Positions 1-6,204 of a DNA stretch of 10,116 bases are shown here, piece after piece. Source of the DNA: Armatimonadota bacterium (lineage in GTDB: Bacteria; Armatimonadota; Chthonomonadetes; Chthonomonadales; Chthonomonadaceae); NCBI GenBank assembly GCA_026392135.1, contig JAPLCR010000343.1, forward strand, positions 1 through 10,116, read 5' to 3'. A program made the position numbers and the translations under genes. Position 1 is the first letter of the stretch. Every line of letters starts with the position of its first letter. The notes under the pieces are model-generated. The model ran no database searches, was not told the origin of the DNA, and was given only the letters and a program-made list of their open reading frames with translations.

Positions 1-2
1 GC

Positions 3-1142
3 AACGGAAAATCTGCATTCTTAGTTAATCTGCTACAGAATATCAATAAGGAGTACTGTTTAGACATTTCCGATGACGTGAACAAGTGTTTCGCAGTGTA
101 TATTGAGCCAGAATCAGGTGGCAGAACAAAAACCTTTTCCAGTTTTGTTGACTTGTTCTTTTCCGCAATTTTTAGGTCCAACATAATTGACCATAGCCTT
201 ACCGTTTTACGATTAGAGGCTATTAATGCTCTTTATCCGATGAAAGTGTTCTTTGCTGGCGATGTTGATGAGAAACAAATAACCCAAGACCTTAGCGATA
301 TTGATTGGTATAAGTCCCAAAGTATTGACATAGGAGAGATAACGGAACACATCTCGAAAAACGCCTTGTTTCAACAATTACCTGCTGATTTCCCGCTTTT
401 CAAAGGGCAAAAAGGGTTGTTCGGGGGTGAATTAGTGACGAAAGAGGACTTCAAGGATTATTATTTCAAGTTGTCTTTGCGGCGTGATAAGGAACGGTTG
501 GATTTTGTTTTTACGCATATTGTTCAATTGTTCAGGGCGGCTGGATTTACTGGCGTATACGCTCTTGTTGACGATTTTGAACGCATACCGGACTACCAAA
601 GTGCTCGGCAAAAGCGAGATTTCGCGTTAGAGTTGCGTACGTGTCTATTTGATGGTCTGTACTCTAGCGCCAAGTTGGGATTTTACAACATTATATTAGT
701 ACTGCATGCTGGGGTACAGCGTCTGATAAGTGAATCTTGGGCTGAGTCGGGCATGGAAAACCGCGCTCCTATCTCTCCGCAAATACCTTCGAAGCACGTT
801 ATTCCGTTTGTCAAGTTAAGTAGGGAACATACCAAGCTACTTATCCGCAAATACCTTTTTGAATATAGGATTAACGCCGACCAAGAACATTCTGACATTC
901 ACCCGTTCACTGAGGAAGCTTTAACCAAGATAGGCGAACTCTCAGAATACAATGCGGCTCGTATTTTGAAAATTGCATACGAACTACTGGATAAAGCGGC
1001 GACGGAGGAGGGTAGGACAACCATTGACGATGCATTTGTCACTGCGGAGAAGGAAACGTCTTTTGGTGATTTGGACAGACCCTCACCTGCTCTTGAGAAT
1101 TCAGCGTCAATCGATTTGCTCGGAAAAGCACAGGGATTGTAG
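3..1142 (+). CDS. AAA-type P-loop ATPase, 5' end cut by the window edge
   Basis: The reading frame is open from base 3, so the gene begins before the window; the GTG at 78 is internal. The first visible codons read NGKS, preceded by bases GC that could finish a glycine codon, which gives the end of a Walker A motif (GNGKS). About 190 residues later (bases 570-581) comes ALVDDFE, a typical Walker B with a catalytic acidic pair. A hydrophobic strand ending in HAG near base 700 sits where sensor 1 would be. The C-terminal part (SREHTKLLIRKYL, then PFTEEALTKIGELSEYNAARILKIA in two stretches) resembles the helical lid of ORC/Cdc6-like or ExeA-like AAA ATPases. At least 379 residues are present. 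The next gene starts 5 bases after the stop, so co-transcription is likely. I infer an ATP-driven regulator or motor for the small downstream proteins. The exact family is not settled; a BrxD-like ATPase is one option. Confidence 0.8.
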   Translation, partial: NGKSAFLVNLLQNINKEYCLDISDDVNKCFAVYIEPESGGRTKTFSSFVDLFFSAIFRSNIIDHSLTVLRLEAINALYPMKVFFAGDVDEKQITQDLSDIDWYKSQSIDIGEITEHISKNALFQQLPADFPLFKGQKGLFGGELVTKEDFKDYYFKLSLRRDKERLDFVFTHIVQLFRAAGFTGVYALVDDFERIPDYQSARQKRDFALELRTCLFDGLYSSAKLGFYNIILVLHAGVQRLISESWAESGMENRAPISPQIPSKHVIPFVKLSREHTKLLIRKYLFEYRINADQEHSDIHPFTEEALTKIGELSEYNAARILKIAYELLDKAATEEGRTTIDDAFVTAEKETSFGDLDRPSPALENSASIDLLGKAQGL

Positions 1143-1147
1143 ATAAT

Positions 1148-1549
1148 ATGTTCTACAGCGTGAACAAAGACGAGTTGAAACATCTTATTGAACATAGGAT
1201 GTCAAATAGTGCAATTCCTGATAACTCTTTTCGTCCTCGTGTTGAAGAAGCATACTATTGGCAAGAGGAGTTGGGCATAAGCACATATCTCCTCTGTCAG
1301 ATTTTGGATCGTAAAGTTCAGGACGGTATTAGTAGTGGTGAATGCTTTTCCATAATAAGAGCCGTTTATGAGATGAAAAATATAATGTGGGTAAATATCC
1401 AAGAACTGGATGCTACTTTCATCTCTTTTATGATAAGACAACTACGCCCTCCTCAAGACAGCAATAATCGAGACGCTCTTGAGGAAGACATGGTCGAACT
1501 GTTTTCGAATCTAGGGCAATACAAATATGAAACAGCTATTCGTTATTGA
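1148..1549 (+). CDS. Hypothetical protein, 133 aa, between ATPase and PIN genes
   Basis: I do not recognise this family. The protein appears entirely helical, with no signal peptide and no membrane segment. Charged residues and aromatic pairs such as YYW and MWVN are scattered through it, and the tail from about residue 99 to 120 is acidic. It starts with ATG 5 bases after the ATPase stop. There is no clear ribosome binding site, which suggests translational coupling to the ATPase. Its last 23 bases overlap the start of the PIN gene in another frame. The position directly upstream of, and overlapping, a PIN nuclease is where antitoxins sit in VapBC pairs, but no DNA-binding fold is evident. 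Its role as antitoxin, adaptor or substrate-recognition subunit is inference only. Base composition is A+T-rich like its neighbours. Confidence 0.7.
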   Translation: MFYSVNKDELKHLIEHRMSNSAIPDNSFRPRVEEAYYWQEELGISTYLLCQILDRKVQDGISSGECFSIIRAVYEMKNIMWVNIQELDATFISFMIRQLRPPQDSNNRDALEEDMVELFSNLGQYKYETAIRY

Positions 1550-1970
1550 TACCAATTGCCTCATTCGTTACTTCCATGTACTTTTTCACCAAACAGTTCT
1601 CTTGTCAGCAGAAGCAACGTCCATTCTTGACGCGGCTTTTTCAGGTTCACCAGAGATACTCATCAGTGTTCCTTCTATCGTATTTGTTGAAATCTATGCT
1701 AAATGGCTGAATAATGAGGAATTTGCAAAGGCGTTCTACTATGAGGTTTTCTTCAAAATTACCGAATCGCCTAACTTTGAAATCAGACCGATTGATGATG
1801 AAGTAATGGAACATCTTGTTCAGTTAGACGGTGTTATGATAGGTCATGACCTCCATGACAAAATTATACTGGCTTCTGCAATGGTTCTCGAATGTCCATT
1901 AATCAGCACCGATACACATATCCGTAATTACGTAGCAACATCTGACGTTATCCCGCGTGTGATTCATTAG
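1527..1970 (+). CDS. PIN-domain nuclease (VapC-like)
   Basis: This is a 147-residue PIN-domain protein of normal family length. PIN domains are Mg2+-dependent ribonucleases. The four expected acidic positions are present: D8 in FVIDTNCLIRYF, E55 in IVFVEIYAKW, D111 in HDLHDKIILASA and D129 in ISTDTHIRNY. The spacing fits the VapC/PIN fold, so the active site looks intact. The ATG at 1527 lies inside the end of the preceding gene, with a weak AGGG about 10 bases before it. It is the last gene of the A+T-rich three-gene cluster, and no terminator is visible after it. By family it should cleave RNA. Whether it acts as a toxin, a defence effector or an RNA-processing enzyme cannot be read from the sequence. 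Its pairing with an AAA ATPase suggests that activity is gated by ATP hydrolysis or by assembly. Confidence 0.85.
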   Translation: MKQLFVIDTNCLIRYFHVLFHQTVLLSAEATSILDAAFSGSPEILISVPSIVFVEIYAKWLNNEEFAKAFYYEVFFKITESPNFEIRPIDDEVMEHLVQLDGVMIGHDLHDKIILASAMVLECPLISTDTHIRNYVATSDVIPRVIH

Positions 1971-2081
1971 TGTAGAAAGATTAGCCATGCACCCCCAAAA
2001 CAAAAAGAGGAAAATAGCCGCGACAATCAGAACCTAATAGGTGTCTACTCAATATCTCCACTTACGCCTATCGAGGTCTCA
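1971..2081. other. Intergenic gap between A+T-rich cassette and cytochrome operon
   Basis: This 111-base stretch separates the low-GC three-gene cluster from the higher-GC cytochrome operon. It starts with a purine- and A-rich run and shows no convincing terminator hairpin or sigma-70 promoter. It must hold the promoter of the downstream operon unless that operon is read through from upstream. The composition shift occurs around here, so one edge of an acquired segment probably lies in or near this gap. Confidence 0.4.
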
Positions 2082-3188
2082 ATGTCACACGAAAAGTATC
2101 TTCTTCCTCTCGCGTTCTCTCTATTGCTCTGCGTCGGCTTCCGCGTAGAAGCGCTGAGTCAACCGCCTGCCAAAAGCCCGACGCTCACCTACATCAAAGA
2201 TATAAAGCCCCTGCTCAAGGATAGGTGCATTGTATGTCATAACCGCGAAGCGCTCAAGAACCCCGCGCTTTCTGGGGGGCTGGTGCTCGACACTTTCGCG
2301 GGTCTGAAAGAGGGGATAAAAGGAAAGTCGCCCTTCGTGAGCGGGAAAAGCGCAGAGAGTGCGCTTTTCAAGCGGCTCTCTGTTACCAGTCCCACACTCC
2401 TTATGCCGAGAGGCGGTCCGCCTCTCTCCAAAGAGCAAATCGCGCTCGTGAAGCAGTGGATAGATAGCGGCGCGGCGACGGGCGACCTCTCCAAAGAGAG
2501 CCTAGTAGTAGCCAAAGCGACGCTCGAACCGCTCCCCGTAAATGTAGGGCTACAGGATGTGATTGTTCAGACGAAAATCACGCCTACCGCCGATATGCGC
2601 GAAAAGACCACACCCTCCAACGCCACTCTCGCTACCGCCCTGAAGGTGGGACCTCTTCCCGCTATCACCGCTCTCGCGTATAGCCCCGACGGAAGCCTGC
2701 TCGCAGTGGGAACCTACCACGCTGTCACACTCTGGGATACGAAGACTGCGAAGCCCATTGCGTGCCTAACCGAAGTAAAGGGCGCGGCGCAGTCTGTTGC
2801 ATTTCGCCCTGATGGTCAGGTTATCGCAATCGCTTGCGGACAGCCCGGAGTTAGCGGGGAGGTAAGGCTCTACGATGTCAAGGCTCAAAAGTATATCGAA
2901 CCCACGCTGGCGGGGCATACCGATATGCTCTACTCTGTGGCATGGAGCAAGGACGGCAAACTCCTCGCTACAGGAAGCCACGATAAGACCGCCCGAATAT
3001 GGGACGCTTCCAACGGCAAGGAGTTGCAAGCCCTCAAGGAGCATTCGGACGCGGTGTCGCGGGTCTGCTTTTCACCAGATGGAAATACCCTCACGGTAAA
3101 CTCGTCCGCTCTTTTACCGGCTCTACGGAAGCCATCTACGCGCTCGCTCTTAGCCTCGACGGGAAGACGATTATCGCCGCAGGTATAG
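2082..3188 (+). CDS. Secreted cytochrome c (PSCyt1) fused to WD40 repeats, frameshifted N-terminal part
   Basis: A signal peptide occupies about residues 1-24. A Planctomycete-type cytochrome c domain follows, with haem motif CIVCH at residues 49-53 and the usual distal methionine region LLMPRGGPPLS (M109). WD40 repeats begin near residue 195: blades 1-3 end in TLWD, RLYD and RIWD, and blade 4 stops at SPDGNTLT. The native sequence ends at about residue 338 (base 3095). The remaining 30 residues to the stop at 3188 are out of frame. The rest of the propeller continues in another frame from 3095 to 3784. The family is thought to be periplasmic and to have a redox or scaffold role. It is the first gene of a + strand cluster with the GH172 and DinB-like genes. 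It is either a recent pseudogene or carries a sequencing/assembly error; a truncated cytochrome domain could still be made. Confidence 0.8.
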   Translation: MSHEKYLLPLAFSLLLCVGFRVEALSQPPAKSPTLTYIKDIKPLLKDRCIVCHNREALKNPALSGGLVLDTFAGLKEGIKGKSPFVSGKSAESALFKRLSVTSPTLLMPRGGPPLSKEQIALVKQWIDSGAATGDLSKESLVVAKATLEPLPVNVGLQDVIVQTKITPTADMREKTTPSNATLATALKVGPLPAITALAYSPDGSLLAVGTYHAVTLWDTKTAKPIACLTEVKGAAQSVAFRPDGQVIAIACGQPGVSGEVRLYDVKAQKYIEPTLAGHTDMLYSVAWSKDGKLLATGSHDKTARIWDASNGKELQALKEHSDAVSRVCFSPDGNTLTVNSSALLPALRKPSTRSLLASTGRRLSPQV

Positions 3189-3784
3189 ACAGTACGATGC
3201 GCTGGTGGAACGCCGACGATGGAAACAACTTCCGTAATACCAATGTTCTCAACAAACCCGTCAACGAAATAGTCCTTAGCAAAGATGGGAAGTTCTTTGT
3301 GGCGGCGGATGGAGAGGGAAAGGCGCGATACTGGAACGCGGAGAATGGGAGCTACCATCAGGCTTTTGAGGGGGATAGCGACTGGCTTTACAGCGTCGCT
3401 ATTAGCCCTGACGGAAAGTCTATTGCGGCGGCAGGGGCGGATGGTCTGGTGCGAATTTGGCAAAAAGAGAGCTACCGATTGCGCCTCTACCTCGCCTCAT
3501 GGTATCCTGCCCCGAAAACAGATAAGCAGGACTGGATAGCTGTGACTCCCGAAGGCTACTTCGCCGCATCTCCAACATGGGAGGCGAAGTCGCGCCTGAC
3601 TCTCGCGTCGAAAGACCTTTCGTCGACACAGATAAAGACGCTGCGCCCGCTTCTGCTCTCTTCTGAGAACGTGCAGAAAGCCCTTGAAGGCAAACCTATA
3701 GACCCGTTCAAAATGCCCGACCTGCCCGCCAAACCTCAACCCAAAGCCGCGCCAGAGAAGGCGAAGGGCGCAAAAGGGGTGTAG
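3095..3784 (+). pseudogene. C-terminal half of the WD40 protein, in a shifted frame
   Basis: This segment continues the protein begun at 2082 but lies in another frame, joined at CTCACGGTAAACTC (3090-3103). It supplies the end of blade 4 (GKLVRSFTG) and blades 5, 6 and 7, ending MRWWN, ARYWN and VRIWQ. With the three whole blades and broken blade 4 upstream, that makes a seven-bladed propeller. A C-terminal domain follows, with DWIAVTPEGYFAASP, a motif common after such WD40 domains. The end is a proline/alanine/lysine-rich tail. Comparison with blade 3 shows about 15 residues missing from blade 4, so the damage looks like a deletion of about 46 bases, not a single-base slip. No ribosome binding site or convincing own start exists, so this part is probably not translated unless the shift is an artefact. 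Confidence 0.75.
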
Positions 3785-3802
3785 AGTCCCTAACCCATCT
3801 CT

Positions 3803-3811
3803 AAAGAAGGA
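3803..3811 (+). promoter_or_regulatory. Ribosome binding site that decides the GH172 start
   Basis: The sequence AAAGAAGGA, continuing into GAG, ends just before a possible GTG start at 3814 and 11 bases before an ATG at 3823. The GTG is too close to be served by it, while the ATG has workable spacing. The ATG is therefore the better start for the downstream gene. Confidence 0.6.
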
Positions 3812-3822
3812 GAGTGAACACT

Positions 3823-4899
3823 ATGCAGGGTATTTTACGCGACCTCATGTCGCCACGCAACTGCCGAACAAGGCGAGTCAGTTCATGGGATAAAACAGGC
3901 GGTAACCGCGACAGCTGGCCCATTGAGCCGGGCGAAGCGAAGACCATCGCCGACATATCTGGACCCGGTGTCATCACGCATATCTGGATGACGAGCGGCG
4001 CGAAGAACGGTATTGCCCACTGGACGCGGCGCGTGCGAATACGTATCTTCTGGGACGATGAGGAGGTTCCGAGCGTGGACGCGCCTATTGGAGACTTTTT
4101 CGGGTGCGGGCACGGCTTGAATCGCCGTTGGCAGAGTATCGCGATGGACATGACCGGGCAGGAAGACCCCTATAGCAAGACCCACAACACCACCGCCTTC
4201 AACTGCTGGCTCCCTATGCCCTTTCAGAAGCGGGCGCGTATCGAGGTTCTAAATGATGGAGACGGAATAGGAATCGTCTACTTCTATGTGGATTACGAGG
4301 AGTACGACCCCGGCAAGTTGGATAAAGACCTGCTCTACTTTCACGCTCACTTCCGCCGCGAGTGTCTAACGGATGGTTGGAAAGACCCATTCACGCCCAA
4401 TCATGGCGACCCCGTAGACAGTACGCCCAACCTTGATGGAGCAGGTAACTACGTCCTTTTGGAGACCACAGGGCGCGGACACTACATCGGTTGCAACGTC
4501 TCTATACATAATCAGACGGGGAGTTGGTGGGGCGAGGGCGACGACATGATATACATCGACGGCGACATAGAGCCAACTATCAATGGAACGGGAACCGAAG
4601 ACTATTTCGGGCACGCCTACGGGATGCAACACATCCCCGACGGACTCTATCATGGCGTGAGTGTCTTTGAACCCGACAACCCGCAAGGCGATATGTGGCG
4701 CGGCAAAACGACCTGCTATCGCTGGCATATCCCTGATCCTATTGTTTTTCAGAACTCAATTCGAGTGACCATCGAACACGGACACGCGAACGCCCGTAGC
4801 GACGACTGGAGTTCTGTCGCCTACTGGTATCAGACACTTCCTGCGCCCGCTATGCCCCCTGTGCCTGAAGCCCATCTGCGACTTCCTGTAGAACCTTAG
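3823..4899 (+). CDS. DUF2961 / GH172-family glycoside hydrolase
   Basis: The protein is 358 residues from the ATG at 3823, a normal length for DUF2961. Hallmarks include RRVSSWDKTGGN near the N-terminus, IEPGEAKTIADISGPGVITHIWMT (in two parts), WWGEGDDMIYIDGD, and GTGTEDYFGHAYG. Family members with known activity (GH172) act on alpha-fructofuranosides, difructose anhydride or D-arabinan. Two glutamates, E238 in WWGEGD and E259 in GTGTEDYF, lie 21 residues apart, the same spacing I recall for the catalytic pair of the Bifidobacterium alpha-fructofuranosidase (E270/E291). This supports an active enzyme. No signal peptide is visible, so it probably works in the cytoplasm on imported sugars. The true substrate is unknown. 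It lies 38 bases after the WD40 gene and 13 bases before the DinB-like gene, consistent with one transcript. Confidence 0.85.
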   Translation: MQGILRDLMSPRNCRTRRVSSWDKTGGNRDSWPIEPGEAKTIADISGPGVITHIWMTSGAKNGIAHWTRRVRIRIFWDDEEVPSVDAPIGDFFGCGHGLNRRWQSIAMDMTGQEDPYSKTHNTTAFNCWLPMPFQKRARIEVLNDGDGIGIVYFYVDYEEYDPGKLDKDLLYFHAHFRRECLTDGWKDPFTPNHGDPVDSTPNLDGAGNYVLLETTGRGHYIGCNVSIHNQTGSWWGEGDDMIYIDGDIEPTINGTGTEDYFGHAYGMQHIPDGLYHGVSVFEPDNPQGDMWRGKTTCYRWHIPDPIVFQNSIRVTIEHGHANARSDDWSSVAYWYQTLPAPAMPPVPEAHLRLPVEP

Positions 4900-4912
4900 A
4901 AGGAGAAACACA

Positions 4913-5314
4913 TTGTCAGAATTAGACCCGAAAGCCCACCTCAAAGGGATGTTGGCGCGTATAAAAGGCTTGGTCGCCAACGACCTAAATGCGATTCCTG
5001 TAGAGAAGCGGAATGTATCGCCCGGCGGCGCGGGACGCACGCCGCTGAACATCGTAGCGGAGTGCGCTCACGTCAATCAACGTTGCTCTCAGTACCTGAA
5101 GACGCTGGTTCCACCCGACCGCCTCTCCCCCGAAGAGCGCGAGGCGCACCTTAATAGTGATGACGCGAAATGGGGAGAGACGACGGAGTTTCCGTTTGGT
5201 CGCCCAATGACCCTCTTCGGAATTGCGGAGTTGCCCTCCGTACACCTTATGTACCACGACGGTCAGCTGAACTACATTCAGACACTGTACGACGATACAG
5301 AAGTTCACTGGTAG
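4913..5314 (+). CDS. DinB-like four-helix-bundle protein (TTG start)
   Basis: This 133-residue protein starts at TTG 4913, supported by AGAAGGAG ending 7 bases before it; no ATG or GTG is better placed. It resembles the DinB/YfiT superfamily, a four-helix bundle that binds a divalent metal through three histidines. H53 (AECAHVNQ), and H111 and H115 in VHLMYHDGQLNYIQTL, fit that triad. The C-terminal GQLNYIQTL motif is typical of the family. Members include thiol transferases and many proteins of unknown function, so the reaction cannot be named. It directly follows the GH172 gene and precedes a terminator, making it the last gene of the operon. It lacks a signal peptide and is expected in the cytoplasm. 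Confidence 0.75.
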   Translation: MSELDPKAHLKGMLARIKGLVANDLNAIPVEKRNVSPGGAGRTPLNIVAECAHVNQRCSQYLKTLVPPDRLSPEEREAHLNSDDAKWGETTEFPFGRPMTLFGIAELPSVHLMYHDGQLNYIQTLYDDTEVHW

Positions 5315-5338
5315 TAGACACCCCCCTAATACCTCAAT

Positions 5339-5373
5339 AGCCCCGTTTCCTGAAAAGTAGAGCGGGCTTTTTG
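5339..5373 (+). terminator. Probable intrinsic terminator after the DinB-like gene
   Basis: AGCCCCG at 5339-5345 can pair with CGGGCT at 5363-5368, with one bulged C and some weak inner pairs, and is followed by TTTTT. It lies 24 bases after the stop codon and would end the cytochrome/GH172/DinB transcript. Confidence 0.6.
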
Positions 5374-5403
5374 GGGGCAGGATGCTACTTGAGCGTCGCA
5401 GAG

Positions 5404-5419
5404 TGTGACGTATTTCACA
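5404..5419. promoter_or_regulatory. CRP/FNR-family operator, exact TGTGA-N6-TCACA
   Basis: The bases read TGTGA-CGTATT-TCACA, a perfect match to the two half-sites of the CRP consensus. It lies upstream of the small secreted protein at 5593. A TATAGT hexamer at 5442-5447 would put the transcription start near 5453-5454, so this site would be centred at about -41.5 to -42.5, the class II activator position. No CRP-like regulator gene is in the window, so the binding protein is inferred. Confidence 0.55.
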
Positions 5420-5441
5420 ACGTCTTTGCAAAAATTCGCGT

Positions 5442-5447
5442 TATAGT
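5442..5447 (+). promoter_or_regulatory. Candidate -10 element TATAGT
   Basis: TATAGT differs from the sigma-70 -10 consensus (TATAAT) at one base. No good -35 hexamer lies 17 bases upstream; instead a CRP-like site occupies that position, as in activator-dependent promoters. It would drive the gene at 5593 with a leader of about 140 bases. Confidence 0.4.
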
Positions 5448-5469
5448 AAACTGTTCTAGTAGAATTAGG

Positions 5470-5490
5470 AGCGTTAGGAACGCTTTTTTT
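5470..5490 (+). terminator. Terminator-like hairpin with T7 tract in the leader of the secreted-protein gene
   Basis: AGCGTT-AGG-AACGCT forms a perfect 6-bp stem with a 3-base loop at 5470-5484, followed directly by a run of seven T (5484-5490, its first T closing the stem). It lies downstream of the candidate promoter and about 100 bases before the gene it would serve, so it could act as an attenuator or end a very short RNA. The stem is short, so efficiency may be partial. Confidence 0.55.
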
Positions 5491-5592
5491 GTGGAACAGT
5501 TTATCAGGGGAGACACTATTCTCAAAGAATATGTCTTGCCTATTCGTCTCGTATGCATCGCAACACCCCCTTATCTGGGGAAGGAGAAGACA

Positions 5593-6129
5593 ATGCAAAA
5601 TATGTTAAAACGTAGCCTACTATTTGGGCTAGCCTCGTTGGGTGCTGTTGTGGGAATAGGGGTTTGGACGACGGGTTCTATTCGTTCTGCTCAAGCTCAG
5701 TCTACTACGAGTGCTGAATCACACTCAATGATATTCAAATCGGGAGGTCCTCTTCAACTTCAAGATGGGGAGCGGGCACTTATCGGGCTTCTGCTTCCTG
5801 CGGTAAAAAAAGCGAGGGTTCCCTTCCGCCTTGTTCTCTCCGATGCTCAGGGGCACTCTGCAGAGCTGAAACTCGACCCTCCTGCCAGTGGCAATTTGCT
5901 TATCTCGTTTGCTCTTACCTATGTGGGCGGCTCGTTACAGCTCGTGGAGCCTAAAACTGGCGCACCGCTAGGGCTTGCTGTTCCCGGTGATGGTATGTTC
6001 ACTGCTCTGCTACTTCCCGCGGTTCAAAAAGGTGGGAAAACCGTTGGAGGGCTTGCCGCCTCTATCCAGCTATTTGGCGGAGATGGCGCACGTACTGGTA
6101 TTGTCCAGATGTGTGATGGAGGCGAGTGA
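5593..6129 (+). CDS. Small secreted protein of unknown function with two LLLPAV motifs
   Basis: The start is ATG 5593, chosen because AAGGAGA lies at 5581-5587 and a signal peptide follows at once; the open frame further upstream is non-coding leader. The 178-residue product has basic residues (KR), a hydrophobic core and a likely cleavage site after AQA near residue 36, so it is exported. The mature part is short and rich in Gly, Leu and Ala. It carries a repeated motif, IGLLLPAVKKAR and TALLLPAVQKGGK, about 80 residues apart. LLLPAVQ resembles the stretch found near the N-terminus of DUF1559 pilin-like proteins, but here it lies in the mature region, so the resemblance may be superficial. 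I do not recognise the family. It is transcribed alone, under a possible CRP-type promoter, and converges on the NamZ/DUF1080 operon. Confidence 0.75.
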   Translation: MQNMLKRSLLFGLASLGAVVGIGVWTTGSIRSAQAQSTTSAESHSMIFKSGGPLQLQDGERALIGLLLPAVKKARVPFRLVLSDAQGHSAELKLDPPASGNLLISFALTYVGGSLQLVEPKTGAPLGLAVPGDGMFTALLLPAVQKGGKTVGGLAASIQLFGGDGARTGIVQMCDGGE

Positions 6130-6152
6130 GTTTTCTCTAGGCGAGTGCTGCT

Positions 6153-6186
6153 TGTAAGAGGAGAGGGAGTTCCCTCTCCTCTTACA
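6153..6186. terminator. Perfect 16-bp inverted repeat between convergent genes
   Basis: TGTAAGAGGAGAGGGA (6153-6168) and its exact reverse complement (6171-6186) are separated by two bases, giving a stem of about 15 bp with a tetraloop. A GCGTTTT stretch follows on the + strand. It lies 24 bases after the secreted-protein stop and 19 bases after the stop of the minus-strand NamZ gene, so it probably ends transcription from both sides. T-runs are weak, so strength is uncertain. Confidence 0.7.
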
Positions 6187-6204
6187 GCGTTTTGGGGTAG
6201 GGTT

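Noticed and set aside
78..80. GTG as the start of the ATPase gene
   Set aside because: The frame is open back to the window edge and encodes the end of a Walker A motif at bases 3-14, so the true start is outside the window.
2424..2498. Direct repeat CTCTCCAAAGAG (2424-2435 and 2487-2498)
   Set aside because: Both copies encode LSKE in the same protein; it looks like a chance or codon-level match.
3190..3784. WD40 C-terminal half as an independent gene
   Set aside because: It completes the propeller of the upstream gene and has no own signal peptide or ribosome binding site.
3814..3822. GTG start for the GH172 gene
   Set aside because: The ribosome binding site nearly abuts it; the ATG at 3823 has better spacing.
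2041..5321. Inverted GGTGTCTACT near 2041-2050 and 5312-5321 bracketing the cytochrome operon
   Set aside because: Ten bases with no extension, no element features and no mobile gene between them; too weak to call a boundary.
5426..5431. TTGCAA as a -35 box for TATAGT
   Set aside because: The spacer is only 10 bases, too short for a sigma-70 promoter.
5371..5592. Upstream extension of the secreted-protein frame
   Set aside because: It would put the terminator-like hairpin and CRP-like site inside the coding region, while a strong ribosome binding site and signal peptide begin at 5581-5593.
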